This document shows, piece after piece, positions 22,868 to 31,792 of a stretch of DNA of 37,462 bases (positions are counted from its first letter, which is position 1; each line of letters opens with the position of its first letter). The translations under genes and the position numbers were made by a program. This DNA comes from Lachnospiraceae bacterium (GTDB taxonomy: Bacteria > Bacillota > Clostridia > Lachnospirales > Lachnospiraceae). The stretch lies in assembly GCA_014804615.1 (NCBI GenBank), contig JAAUZL010000024.1, positions 363,064 to 400,525 of the forward strand. The letters are read 5' to 3'. The notes under the pieces were generated by a model that was not told where the DNA came from, ran no database searches, and worked only from the letters and a program-made list of their open reading frames with translations.

Positions 22868-25369
22868 TTATAAATACTTCCCCGTCAGGCTATTCTCATT
22901 CCCGCAAATCTCCTGCGGTGTTCCCTTCGCAATAATCTCTCCGCCATGTACACCGCCGCCCGGCCCCATATCGATCACATAATCGGCATTGCGGATAACA
23001 TCCAGATCGTGCTCGATCACAATAACGGTCGCCCCGTTTTCAATCAATCTCAGAAAAACATGCAAAAGAGTCTCCACATCCAGGGGATGCAAGCCAATCG
23101 TTGGCTCGTCAAAGACAAATACAGAATCTGACTGCCCTTTTCCCATCTCGCTTGCCAATTTCAGTCTCTGTGCTTCCCCGCCGGACAGACTCGGCGTTTG
23201 TTCTCCCAGCGTCAGATAGCCAAGGCCAAGATCGTGCAGCACTTGAAGTTTCCGCGCTACATTCGGAAGATCTGCACAGGCATCCAATGCCTCATCCACG
23301 CTCATATCCATGAGTTCCGGAAGTGTGTACACCCCGTCTTTCTTCTTCGGAAACCGCCGGATCAGACTTGCCTCCTTCGCATACCGCGAACCTCTACAAT
23401 CCGGACAGGTGATCTCTACATCCGGCAAGAACTGCACATCGAGGCTGATAGAACCTGTGCCGTCGCAGACCGGGCATCGCAATTTCCCCGTATTGTAAGA
23501 GAAGTCCCCTGCCTTATAGCCTCTTTCCTTCGCATCCGGCGTCCGCGCATAAATCTTTCTCAGTTCATCATGCACATCCGCATAAGTCGCCACCGTGGAA
23601 CGAACATTCACCCCTATCGGTGTCGCATCGATCAGCTTAACCTGTCTGATACCATACGCTGAAACCATACGTACATGCTCCGGGAATTTTTCCCCCTTAA
23701 CAGAAGCCTCCAGCGCAGGAATCAGACTTTCCAGAACCATCGTCGTTTTCCCGGAACCGGACACCCCTGTCACCGCGATCAGGCGTCCTTTCGGGAAATC
23801 CACTTCTAATGGCTTCACAGTATGGATCGCAGAAGTGGACAGATGAATGGTGCCCAACTCAAACATGCGCTCCGAAGGAATATGGTTCCCAACATCAAGC
23901 ACTTTCTCTCCCGTCAAAAAACCGCCGATCTGAGAAGCCGGATTCTGCTCCACATCTGCAAGATTTCCCTGTGCAATAATGGTGCCACCGCCCGCGCCGG
24001 CCTCCGGCCCCAGCTCTATGAGCCAGTCCGTCTCGGAAAGCACATGCGTATCGTGATCCACCAGAACCACCGTATTACCATCCTGCAGAAGGTCACGCAT
24101 AACTCCCTTCAGTCCTTCCACATTAGAAGGATGCAGTCCGATGGACGGCTCGTCAAGCACATACAGCACGCCTGTTGTACGGTTTCTGACCGCCCTTGCA
24201 AGCTGCATCCTCTGCCGTTCCCCTGTGGACAGTGTAGAGGCCGCCCGATCTAAGGTAAGGTAAGAAAGCCCCAGATCTATCAGTCGTTTCGCCGCACTCT
24301 GAAAGGATTCACAGATACTTTCCGCCATAGGTCTCATTTCCGCCGGTAGTGAACCCGGCACGCCGACGACCCATTCAGTCAATTCTAAGAGTGTCATAGT
24401 ACAGGCCTCCGCAAGGGAAATGCCGCGAAGCCTAGGAGCACGCGCCTCCTCTGAAAGTCTGGTGCCGCCGCAGTCCGGGCAGACGCCCTGCCGCAAGAAC
24501 TTCTCGACACGCTTCATCCCTTTCTCATCTTTCACCTTGGACAACGCATTTTCCACGGTATAGGTGGCATTAAAATATGTAAAATCCATATCTCCCGCCG
24601 CGCCGCTGGTCTTGTTCTGGTAAATGATATTTTTCTTGACCGCCGGCCCATGAAAGACAATCTCCCGTTCCTTTTCCGTCAGTTCCCGAAACGGCACATC
24701 CGTCCGAACGCCCATTTCACGGGCAATATCTTTCATAAGAGACCACATAAGTGTCTGCCACGGGGCGACAGCGCCCTCGTCAATGGAAAGGGATTCATCC
24801 GGCACAAGCGTTGCTTCATCCACCGTCCGAACAATTCCCGTTCCGTCACATCGTCTGCACGCACCTTGACTGTTAAACGCCAGCTCCTCTGCGCCTGGTG
24901 CAAAAAAACGTGCACCGCACTCCTGACAAACGAGTTCCTGTCCTGCCGCAACGTTAAGGGACGGCTTTACATAGTGCCCGTTCGGGCAGCGATGCTCGGC
25001 CAATCTCGAATACATCAGGCGCAGACTGTTCAAAAGTTCCGTTCCCGTGCCAAAAGTGCTCCGTATACCCGGAATACCGGGGCGCTGTCTGAGCGCTAGG
25101 GCCGCAGGGACATACAGCACCTCATCTACCTGCGCTTTTTCCGCCTGCGTCATACGTCTTCTTGTATATGTGGAGAGCGCCTCCAAATACCGTCTGGAGC
25201 CCTCCGCATACAGGATTCCCAATGCCAAAGAAGACTTGCCGGAACCGGATACTCCCGCTATCCCGACAATCTTATGTAATGGGATGTCTACATCAACATT
25301 TTTCAGATTATGTACTCTCGCGCCACGCACTTTGATATGCGTCGGCGTCGTATTTTCATTATGATTCAA
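22868..25369 (-). CDS. UvrA-like ABC ATPase, short drug-resistance-type paralog
   Basis: About 833 residues, shorter than housekeeping UvrA (about 940). Both ABC modules are present: GVSGSGKSSLALGILY and LSTGERQRMQLARAV with DEPSIGLHP; then GVSGSGKTTMVLESLIPAL and LSGGEAQRLKLASEM with DEPTIGLHP. Zinc modules include CPVCDGTG paired with CPDCRGSRY. Such short forms (UvrA2/DrrC-like) are linked to resistance to DNA-binding drugs rather than general excision repair. The start chosen is TTG at 25367-25369 after GGGGGA, 11 bp inside the acetyltransferase gene; longer starts overlap that gene by up to 98 bp. No uvrB or uvrC is nearby. Confidence 0.85.
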   Translation of the reverse strand: MNHNENTTPTHIKVRGARVHNLKNVDVDIPLHKIVGIAGVSGSGKSSLALGILYAEGSRRYLEALSTYTRRRMTQAEKAQVDEVLYVPAALALRQRPGIPGIRSTFGTGTELLNSLRLMYSRLAEHRCPNGHYVKPSLNVAAGQELVCQECGARFFAPGAEELAFNSQGACRRCDGTGIVRTVDEATLVPDESLSIDEGAVAPWQTLMWSLMKDIAREMGVRTDVPFRELTEKEREIVFHGPAVKKNIIYQNKTSGAAGDMDFTYFNATYTVENALSKVKDEKGMKRVEKFLRQGVCPDCGGTRLSEEARAPRLRGISLAEACTMTLLELTEWVVGVPGSLPAEMRPMAESICESFQSAAKRLIDLGLSYLTLDRAASTLSTGERQRMQLARAVRNRTTGVLYVLDEPSIGLHPSNVEGLKGVMRDLLQDGNTVVLVDHDTHVLSETDWLIELGPEAGAGGGTIIAQGNLADVEQNPASQIGGFLTGEKVLDVGNHIPSERMFELGTIHLSTSAIHTVKPLEVDFPKGRLIAVTGVSGSGKTTMVLESLIPALEASVKGEKFPEHVRMVSAYGIRQVKLIDATPIGVNVRSTVATYADVHDELRKIYARTPDAKERGYKAGDFSYNTGKLRCPVCDGTGSISLDVQFLPDVEITCPDCRGSRYAKEASLIRRFPKKKDGVYTLPELMDMSVDEALDACADLPNVARKLQVLHDLGLGYLTLGEQTPSLSGGEAQRLKLASEMGKGQSDSVFVFDEPTIGLHPLDVETLLHVFLRLIENGATVIVIEHDLDVIRNADYVIDMGPGGGVHGGEIIAKGTPQEICGNENSLTGKYL

Positions 25370-26003
25370 TTGCTTTTTCCCCCATCCGCTCCAGAATATC
25401 CTGCCAAGCTTCCTCGTCGATCTCCTCATCCCGGAACAGTTTGCGCTTATCTTCATCCGTGATCTTACGAATCACTTTGCATGGATTTCCCGCCGCAATA
25501 CACCAATCGGGAATGTCCTTCGTCACTACGCTTCCGGCTCCGATCACCACATTGTCCCCGATATGCACCCCCGGACAGATTACGGAATTGCCGCCGATCC
25601 AAACATTATTGCCTATGGTCACTTCCTTGCCGTACTCATAAGCGGAGTTGCGGCTGACCGGATGTACGGGATGTCCGGCCGTGTATATCGCCACATTCGG
25701 AGCCATCTGACAGTTATCTCCTATTTTTATCTTAGCGACATCCAACAGCGTGCAATTATAATTGGCAAAGAAGTTTTTACCCACCTCGATATGTTTCCCA
25801 TAATCGCAGTAAAAAGGGGGATTGATAAAAGCATCCTCCGACTTCCCCAGAAGTTCCTTTACCACCTCCCTGATCCCTGCAAAATCGGAGCGGTCCATAA
25901 AATTCAATTTCTGCAAAATCCTTCTGCATACCATTTGCTCCTCAAAAATACTGTCATCCGAAATATATGCCATCTGCGCGTCCCTGCGCTCTCTGTTTGT
26001 CAT
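25359..26003 (-). CDS. Sugar O-acetyltransferase (maltose acetyltransferase type), copy 2
   Basis: A 214-residue left-handed beta-helix acetyltransferase. After an N-terminal Mac-type helical region it has NPPFYCDYGKHIEVGKNFFAN, the catalytic His in IYTAGHPVHPVSRN, hexapeptide repeats (IGNNVWIGGNSVICPGVHIG) and VVTKDIPDWCIAAGNPCK. It should transfer acetyl from acetyl-CoA to a hydroxyl acceptor. The ATG at 26003 follows GGAGGGAG by 9 nt. It lies 26 bp after the paralog and overlaps the UvrA-like start, so the set is an operon. It is only moderately similar to its neighbour. Confidence 0.9.
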   Translation of the reverse strand: MTNRERRDAQMAYISDDSIFEEQMVCRRILQKLNFMDRSDFAGIREVVKELLGKSEDAFINPPFYCDYGKHIEVGKNFFANYNCTLLDVAKIKIGDNCQMAPNVAIYTAGHPVHPVSRNSAYEYGKEVTIGNNVWIGGNSVICPGVHIGDNVVIGAGSVVTKDIPDWCIAAGNPCKVIRKITDEDKRKLFRDEEIDEEAWQDILERMGEKAIES

Positions 26004-26029
26004 ATCTTCTTTCTCCCTCCATAAATCAT

Positions 26030-26632
26030 TCATTCCGGCTGTTCATCGAACCGTCTGTCTTTAAAATAATATTCATCGTCGTGTTCGTTGATTTCCCTGT
26101 ATACTTTGCACGGGCTTCCGAACGCCACCACGTTTGGCGGTATATCCTTTGTCACAACCGAACCCGCACCAATCACGGAGTTTTCTCCGATGGTAACGCC
26201 CGGTAAAACGACTACATTCGCTCCAAGCCATACATTGTCTTCAATGGTAACAGGGAAGGAATACATGCCGTCCGCGCGGTGCTTCGGATGGACAGGGTGC
26301 CCTGTTGTACTCAATGTTACGTTGGGACCTATCAGGACATGCTTGCCGATCGTTATTTTCCAGTCATCAATCAGGGTCAAATTCATATTTGCATAAGTGC
26401 CCTCTCCAATTGACACATATTTCCCAACTGCCGCTGTAAGCGGAGGAACAATCCATACATTTTCGCCAACACTTCCGAATAGTTCCTTCAGAAGCTCTGC
26501 GCGCTCCCCCATGCTCTCCGGAGGCAGACTGTTAAACTGATTCACAATACCCTTCGCATGTGCCTGCAGAGCCATGTTTTCTTCGTCGTCATCCCAGAGA
26601 TACCCGTTCTTCATTTTTTCCTGTTCTGTCAT
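26030..26632 (-). CDS. Sugar O-acetyltransferase (maltose acetyltransferase type), copy 1
   Basis: A 200-residue LbH acetyltransferase with VWIVPPLTAAVGKYVSIGEG, catalytic His in LSTTGHPVHPKHRA, IEDNVWLGANVVVLPGVTIG and VVTKDIPPNVVAFGSPCK. An N-terminal Mac-like segment (YLWDDDEENMALQAHAKGIV) is present. It has a GGGAGG site and lies 22 bp after the MATE stop. Two different acetyltransferases in a row beside an efflux pump suggest that a small molecule is acetylated and exported, but ordinary sugar acetylation is equally possible. Confidence 0.9.
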   Translation of the reverse strand: MTEQEKMKNGYLWDDDEENMALQAHAKGIVNQFNSLPPESMGERAELLKELFGSVGENVWIVPPLTAAVGKYVSIGEGTYANMNLTLIDDWKITIGKHVLIGPNVTLSTTGHPVHPKHRADGMYSFPVTIEDNVWLGANVVVLPGVTIGENSVIGAGSVVTKDIPPNVVAFGSPCKVYREINEHDDEYYFKDRRFDEQPE

Positions 26633-26654
26633 CGTTATCCTCCCTCTTCCTTTT

Positions 26655-28004
26655 TCAACTCGTGATAGATTGATTTGTTATGTTTTTTACCCAGCCATAT
26701 TTTTTGTAATGCCGATATACAGCCGGCAATTTTATGACTTCATCTAAATTTAATACGAAATAAACAACCAATACCGGGAGTCTATACACAAATGCACATA
26801 AGCATCCAAGAGGAATGGTGATACACCATAATGTTACTGTATCACAAACTAACCCGAATTTGGAATCCCCTCCCGCAGGAAAAATGCCGCCTATGGTCAT
26901 ACAGTTTATGGACTTTCCCGCAATATAATAGGAGCATATGACTAACATTCTGCCTAAAATATTTTTGGCCTCGGGCGTCAGATCAACCAGACTTATAATA
27001 GCGGGAGACAGTGCCAGTAAGAATAACCCCGACAAAACGCCGCCAATAACGGAAGCCCATGTCAATATTCTGCCTATCCTCTTAGCTTCCTCAAAATGAT
27101 CTGCACCTAATTCATTCCCTATTAAAATGCTCCCGCCGCTTCCCAGTCCAAGGCAAAAACATATCATAAGATTTTTGGAAATATTTGCGATACTGTTTGC
27201 CGCCACTGCATCTGTTCCCAAATGTCCCATAATGATCGAATACAAGGTAAATCCACAGCCCCATATCAGCTCGTTAAACATCACCGGCGCCACTTTCAGA
27301 CGAAACTGCTTTGCCAGTTCCCGATCCTTTTCTAATAAATGTACTTTTATCTGCCGCATTTCTCGTTTCACATAAACAACGCCCAAGATCATCTGCAGCG
27401 CTGTCGCTGTCACCGTGGCCAATGCCGCTCCCCTGATTCCCATGGCTGGAAATCCCCAAAGCCCAAAAATAAAAACTGCATTGAGCACAATATTGAACAT
27501 GACTGTCAGACTGCTGATGACAGAACTTTGATTGACCGCACCGCAGTTTTTTAGGATTGTCAGACACACCTGCGCTATTGCGGAAAAAAGATAAGAAATT
27601 CCTATATACCGCAAGTATTCATTTCCCATCCGGATCAGATCCGGTTCGTTTGTCAAAAAACACATGATCCTATCCGGGAAAAACAGGGAACCAGTCAAAA
27701 ACGGGATCGCCATAAGACAGGAAATCCGAAGAACCAGAACGAACGTTGCAGAAATCCCCGCATAATCTTTTTTCCCATAATATTGTGCCGCGAACATATT
27801 CTCTCCGACCACAAACGCCGTCATAAAAAGATTGAATACAAAGGTCACCTGTGATGCCAGAGACACTGCCGACATAGCATTCTGATCCAACTTTCCTAAC
27901 ATGATCGCATCGCTGGCTCCTACGAGAGCAAGCATAAGCTGCTGAAAGGAAATCGGCAAAACTAATCGCAGCATTTTATTATATAAGTTTTCTTTCTCTG
28001 CCAT
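26655..28004 (-). CDS. MATE-family efflux transporter
   Basis: A 449-residue protein with twelve predicted helices and the MATE family N-half pattern (LVLPISFQQLMLALVGASDA, then MLGKLDQNAMSAVSLASQ). It should export organic cations or drugs using an Na+ or H+ gradient. The ATG at 28004 follows GGGGAG by 6-7 nt; the in-frame upstream extension to 28073 lacks a site. It is the first gene of the MATE-acetyltransferase-acetyltransferase-UvrA operon and is divergent from an AraC regulator 133 bp away. Confidence 0.93.
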   Translation of the reverse strand: MAEKENLYNKMLRLVLPISFQQLMLALVGASDAIMLGKLDQNAMSAVSLASQVTFVFNLFMTAFVVGENMFAAQYYGKKDYAGISATFVLVLRISCLMAIPFLTGSLFFPDRIMCFLTNEPDLIRMGNEYLRYIGISYLFSAIAQVCLTILKNCGAVNQSSVISSLTVMFNIVLNAVFIFGLWGFPAMGIRGAALATVTATALQMILGVVYVKREMRQIKVHLLEKDRELAKQFRLKVAPVMFNELIWGCGFTLYSIIMGHLGTDAVAANSIANISKNLMICFCLGLGSGGSILIGNELGADHFEEAKRIGRILTWASVIGGVLSGLFLLALSPAIISLVDLTPEAKNILGRMLVICSYYIAGKSINCMTIGGIFPAGGDSKFGLVCDTVTLWCITIPLGCLCAFVYRLPVLVVYFVLNLDEVIKLPAVYRHYKKYGWVKNITNQSITS

Positions 28005-28137
28005 TCCGTTCTCCCCATTCTTTCTGCCTTTCTTTTTTAACAATAACATATTATCTATTTCAATTTCTTTCAAAATATGCTATTATTTTATAACAATCCT
28101 CTTCACTTCAAAGAAGCGTATGGCAAAGGAATGACTC

Positions 28138-29052
28138 ATGGGCGAAAGCGATACCTACTGTTCCACCTTCAATTTAGACTCTTCCGAAACGGTGGCATAC
28201 AATAATCCGCTGTTCCCGGCTTATATCAGAGATGGTATTTTATCCTCCTATCCGGATTACTCTGCCGTCAGCCATTGGCATAAGGATCTGGAATTTATTG
28301 TGATCAAAAAAGGAACTATGACCTATAATGTCAATGGAGAATTGTACGATCTGTACGAGGGAAGCGGCATCATGGTAAACAGCCGGCAATTGCATTATGG
28401 CTTTTCACCGGAACATAAAGAATGTGAATTTATCTGCATCTTACTTTCACCGGAACTGCTGTCGGGAAATGAATGGTTTTATCAAAATTATATAGAGCCT
28501 GTCACAGAGAACTCCCTATATCCCTATCTCCTCCTGTCCGAAGATAACTGGACAAATGCTATCTTAGGAAAAATAAACAGAATATATTCATCCGTCGCTT
28601 TACAAACAGAACAGGATCTGCCCTATTTTACCTTGACAGGGGAATTTTTATCGATCATGAAAATACTATTCGAAAATTTAGACAACAAGACGGATAACAC
28701 GACAAAAGAATCGAGCGAATTGATTTCTTTAAGAAATATGATCACCTATATGGAAGAACATTTTTCCCGGCGCATTACACTTGAAAATCTGGCTTTGACC
28801 GGAATCTGTTGTAAAAGCAGATGCTCTTTCCTTTTCAAAAAATATCTCCATGAAACTCCCATGGTCTATCTCGCCAAACTGCGCCTCAGAAAAAGCCTCG
28901 ACGCCCTATTAAATTCTGATACAAGCATTACAGATATTGCCTACGCTCACGGATTTTGCGGAGCAAGTTATTACTGCGAAACTTTTCAGAAATATTATGG
29001 TATATCTCCGCTGCAATATCGCAAAGCGCAAAATAGGCTGCGGGCTCATTAA
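28138..29052 (+). CDS. AraC-family transcriptional regulator
   Basis: A 304-residue regulator. The N-terminal cupin-like sensor includes HWHKDLEFIVIKKGTMTYNV and YEGSGIMVNSRQLHYGF. The C-terminal double helix-turn-helix (about 200-300) has ITLENLALTGICCKSRCSFLFKK and ITDIAYAHGFCGASYYCETF with KYYGISPLQYRK. AAAGGA precedes the start by 7 nt. Being divergent from the MATE operon, it probably controls it in response to a sugar-like or drug ligand; this is inferred. Its stop overlaps the convergent membrane protein stop by 4 bp. Confidence 0.93.
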   Translation: MGESDTYCSTFNLDSSETVAYNNPLFPAYIRDGILSSYPDYSAVSHWHKDLEFIVIKKGTMTYNVNGELYDLYEGSGIMVNSRQLHYGFSPEHKECEFICILLSPELLSGNEWFYQNYIEPVTENSLYPYLLLSEDNWTNAILGKINRIYSSVALQTEQDLPYFTLTGEFLSIMKILFENLDNKTDNTTKESSELISLRNMITYMEEHFSRRITLENLALTGICCKSRCSFLFKKYLHETPMVYLAKLRLRKSLDALLNSDTSITDIAYAHGFCGASYYCETFQKYYGISPLQYRKAQNRLRAH

Positions 29053-30560
29053 ATAGATGGTGTAGTTTTCATATAAATCAATGCACCATTTGCCTCGTCC
29101 TGAGACCAGATCAACTGATAATCATTATTATTTAAAAAGTCAGATATATTATCATCATATCTGGTAGCCTCAACTACAATAATCTTAGGCTGTTCCTCAT
29201 GCAGTTCCTCCATATACTCTTCCATGATTTCCGGTACTATATTTCCAATAGGAAATTGATAAGAATATCTTGTAGCATGCTTTCTGTCGCTTAACACATA
29301 TATCAGATCCCAATTGCCATAGACCGAAATTGCATCATCTGTATCTGTTTTTTCACTTACTATCCTGCTTACGGTTATATTCAATCCTGATTTGTACTCA
29401 TATTTTCTATTCTCATAAATTCTCGGTACTGATGATATACGCGACAACCAGTTCGGAAAAATAATGCCGGCCAGGAAAAGAACACTAAGAACAATAGAAA
29501 ACGTCTGCGCCACTTGTGGAAATTCTATTTTTTCAATCTCACCAAATAAGGCCGCCAACGGATAGGAAATCATGGGAACCAAAATTATCCCGTAATGTGG
29601 AGGCATCATTCCGGATAAACATATAAATAACAATGTGATCAGCATATACGCCAGATAAACCATATTGATTGCTTTTTCCTTTATGGTACACATATATGCC
29701 ACAGCCCCAAGCGAAATAATAATCACATTCCTGTTTAAATAATATATATATGCTTCCCACTTCGCCGTAAATGAGGCCCTACCGCCCTGTTCAGATATAT
29801 ATATTTTATTAAAGACTATATAATTCTCCCAAAAAGGTACCAAAGAACGATTCACCGCCAACCATATCAAAATGGGGATTATGACAATACACATGCCGCT
29901 CACGAACCAAAACAGCAAATATTTCAGCGTATCCCAGTTCTTTTCCATTACCATTTTCACAAAGATAAAAAGAGGAAAAACGATCCACACCGAAATCATG
30001 TTGGCACGTAAAAGAAGCGTTGCACCAAGACCGGCTCCACAAATCAACAATCGGATTTTTGTTACTTTTTGATTCATTAGATAATCAAGAAAGCTATATA
30101 GAGCTATTGCAATAAATATCATTGCGTATTCTTCTACAAAATTTCCTCCATCAAAATATTCAAACAGTAGGGAACCCGAACACAAGGTTACAAGTACAGA
30201 AGAACCAACGGAACATTTTAAACGGGCTATTTTATAAATCACAAAAAAGGTTCCCGTCATAAAGATAAATTCAATGACCCATACCCCTCGGTAAGCTGAG
30301 ATTCTATTGCCAATCCAATTTAATATGTAAATAAGCGGCCCCTTATGATCAAAGGAATCTCTATAAGGCATATAACCTCTCTCCATCATAAACGCTACCG
30401 CCTTAAAAACACCGGAATCCGTTCTTGTATCCCCGCCGATCCACGGATGCAATGGACTCTCCAGCAAAAAAACAAAAGACAAAAATGTCATAAGCAGTCC
30501 AACAATGAGATTCTCTTTATTTCTTTTTATCATTTTTATCAAATAAATACCATTTCCCAT
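29049..30560 (-). CDS. Polytopic GT-C type membrane glycosyltransferase, putative
   Basis: A 503-residue protein with about 11 membrane helices and a soluble C-terminal domain (from about 375). The first loop has GGDTRTDSGVFKAVAFMMER and YRDSFDHKGPLIYILNWIG, a pattern of the PMT/GT39-like proteins, in which an early acidic pair binds the lipid-linked sugar. It begins directly after the GT2 stop (no gap), so the two form a unit: the GT2 makes a polyprenyl-phosphate sugar and this enzyme transfers it outside. Acceptor unknown. The GC content is lower than that of the cluster at the left. Confidence 0.75.
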   Translation of the reverse strand: MGNGIYLIKMIKRNKENLIVGLLMTFLSFVFLLESPLHPWIGGDTRTDSGVFKAVAFMMERGYMPYRDSFDHKGPLIYILNWIGNRISAYRGVWVIEFIFMTGTFFVIYKIARLKCSVGSSVLVTLCSGSLLFEYFDGGNFVEEYAMIFIAIALYSFLDYLMNQKVTKIRLLICGAGLGATLLLRANMISVWIVFPLFIFVKMVMEKNWDTLKYLLFWFVSGMCIVIIPILIWLAVNRSLVPFWENYIVFNKIYISEQGGRASFTAKWEAYIYYLNRNVIIISLGAVAYMCTIKEKAINMVYLAYMLITLLFICLSGMMPPHYGIILVPMISYPLAALFGEIEKIEFPQVAQTFSIVLSVLFLAGIIFPNWLSRISSVPRIYENRKYEYKSGLNITVSRIVSEKTDTDDAISVYGNWDLIYVLSDRKHATRYSYQFPIGNIVPEIMEEYMEELHEEQPKIIVVEATRYDDNISDFLNNNDYQLIWSQDEANGALIYMKTTPSI

Positions 30561-31271
30561 TCAATTCCTCATTTCTCTCTTCATCCCTTTAAAATCTCCC
30601 AACGCCTTCCATCCGGTTTTGATAATACTTAAAATATTGATAGAATTTTTTCCACCTTGACGGGACTGAAAAGAAATCGTTTTAAACAAGGTTTTCTCAT
30701 TGTAATAAACAAAATAAGTTGTGATTATAATATTGGGAATATGGTAATCTGAAGGTAACTTATATAAATATTTTTTGACAGTCTGTACGTTCATCAGACG
30801 AAATGGGGCATTCGCATCAGGAACTTTTATTCCAAAATAAATCCTCAGCAAAAAACAAACTATCTTCTCAACAAAAGACCTTATTCTGCCATCTTCTCTT
30901 GCATTGCGATATCCAAAAATACCATCATATTGTTTCCTATTTTCCCAAAAGCCATCAAATTCCACAGGATCCGTCTGTCCATCTGAATCCGTCTGAAAAA
31001 CATATGCTGCCCCCTGCTTAATAGCATAATCATATAATGCGATCACTTTAGGGCCATGTTGTTTTGGGGTTTCGCTCAGAATTTCAAGTTTTGGATATTC
31101 TCTCTGTAATATTTTCAGCTTTTCATGTGTTTTATCTGTACTTCCACTATCCGCAATTACCAACCGCGATTTTTCATCTTTCCCATAGAGCACCGGATAC
31201 CATTGCTTTACTACACCTTCAATATTTTCTTCCTCGTTATATGCCGGCATCACAATAAATAAAGAATCCAC
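30561..31271 (-). CDS. Family 2 glycosyltransferase, polyprenyl-phosphate sugar synthase-like
   Basis: A 236-residue GT-A enzyme with FIVMPAYNEEENI, IADSGSTDKT, and FQTDSDGQTDP (DxD). There are no C-terminal membrane helices as in GtrB, though an amphipathic region with KTGWKALGDFKGMKREM ends the chain. It directly precedes a GT-C type membrane protein. The pair looks like a lipid-linked sugar donor plus transferase module for envelope decoration. The start codon ATG at 31271 lies a few bases after GGAGGAGAG. Confidence 0.88.
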   Translation of the reverse strand: MDSLFIVMPAYNEEENIEGVVKQWYPVLYGKDEKSRLVIADSGSTDKTHEKLKILQREYPKLEILSETPKQHGPKVIALYDYAIKQGAAYVFQTDSDGQTDPVEFDGFWENRKQYDGIFGYRNAREDGRIRSFVEKIVCFLLRIYFGIKVPDANAPFRLMNVQTVKKYLYKLPSDYHIPNIIITTYFVYYNEKTLFKTISFQSRQGGKNSINILSIIKTGWKALGDFKGMKREMRN

Positions 31272-31377
31272 GCACTCTCCTCCAAAACGTATATTTCAAT
31301 ATATTTAAACATATAGTATTGTATTGTTTTTTCTTTTGCTCCAACACGTTTATATATTATCACTTTCACTTTGCATG

Positions 31378-31396
31378 TGCAATACTATACATTGCA
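31378..31396. promoter_or_regulatory. Dyad between the GT2 and XRE genes, possible operator
   Basis: TGCAAT-N7-ATTGCA, a perfect 6-bp dyad in the divergent space, 25 bp before the -35 of the XRE gene. Confidence 0.4.
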
Positions 31397-31420
31397 ATTA
31401 CGCGTTCATGTATTGTTTAT

Positions 31421-31449
31421 TTGCACTGTCCTGCTTTGTAAACTATAAT
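31421..31449 (+). promoter_or_regulatory. Promoter of the XRE regulator gene
   Basis: TTGCAC (31421-31426), 17-bp spacer, consensus -10 TATAAT (31444-31449). The expected start at about 31456 is only some 8 nt before the ATG at 31464. Confidence 0.75.
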
Positions 31450-31463
31450 ATGAGGTGGATTTT

Positions 31464-31700
31464 ATGTGTAAAAAAAGAAAACAAGAATATAAAATGATAG
31501 GTTTAAACATTGCTTATTATCGAAAAATGAAAGGATTAACACAATTACAACTGGCGGAAACAATAAATATAAGCAGAACACATATGAGCAATATCGAAGC
31601 CCCTAATATGCCAACGTCTATCTCCCTAGACACCTTATTTGATATTGCGGACGCACTGGACATCCCTGTTACACAGCTTTTGCACTTCAATCATGTATAA
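31464..31700 (+). CDS. XRE-family helix-turn-helix regulator
   Basis: A 78-residue DNA-binding protein with a basic N-terminus (CKKRKQEYK) and one HTH: IGLNIAYYRKMKGLTQLQLA, INISRTHMSNIEAP, then LDTLFDIADALDIPVTQLL. The ATG at 31464 has GAGGTGG before it, but the predicted transcript begins near 31456, which would cut that site. A GTG at 31455 (leaderless) or an ATG at 31494 are therefore alternatives. It is divergent from the glycosyltransferase pair and ends before a strong terminator. Confidence 0.85.
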   Translation: MCKKRKQEYKMIGLNIAYYRKMKGLTQLQLAETINISRTHMSNIEAPNMPTSISLDTLFDIADALDIPVTQLLHFNHV

Positions 31701-31721
31701 CGCAAACTATTATGTTAAAAT

Positions 31722-31768
31722 AAAAAACACTGGATATAGGCATTTTAAACCTACATCCAGTGTTTTTT
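31722..31768. terminator. Bidirectional terminator
   Basis: AAAAAACACTGGAT (31722-31735) pairs with ATCCAGTGTTTTTT at the other end, with inner AGG/CCT pairs. A and T tracts on both sides serve both the XRE gene (plus) and the convergent binding-protein gene (minus). Confidence 0.88.
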
Positions 31769-31792
31769 AATGTGCTAAAGTTTATCAATGAA

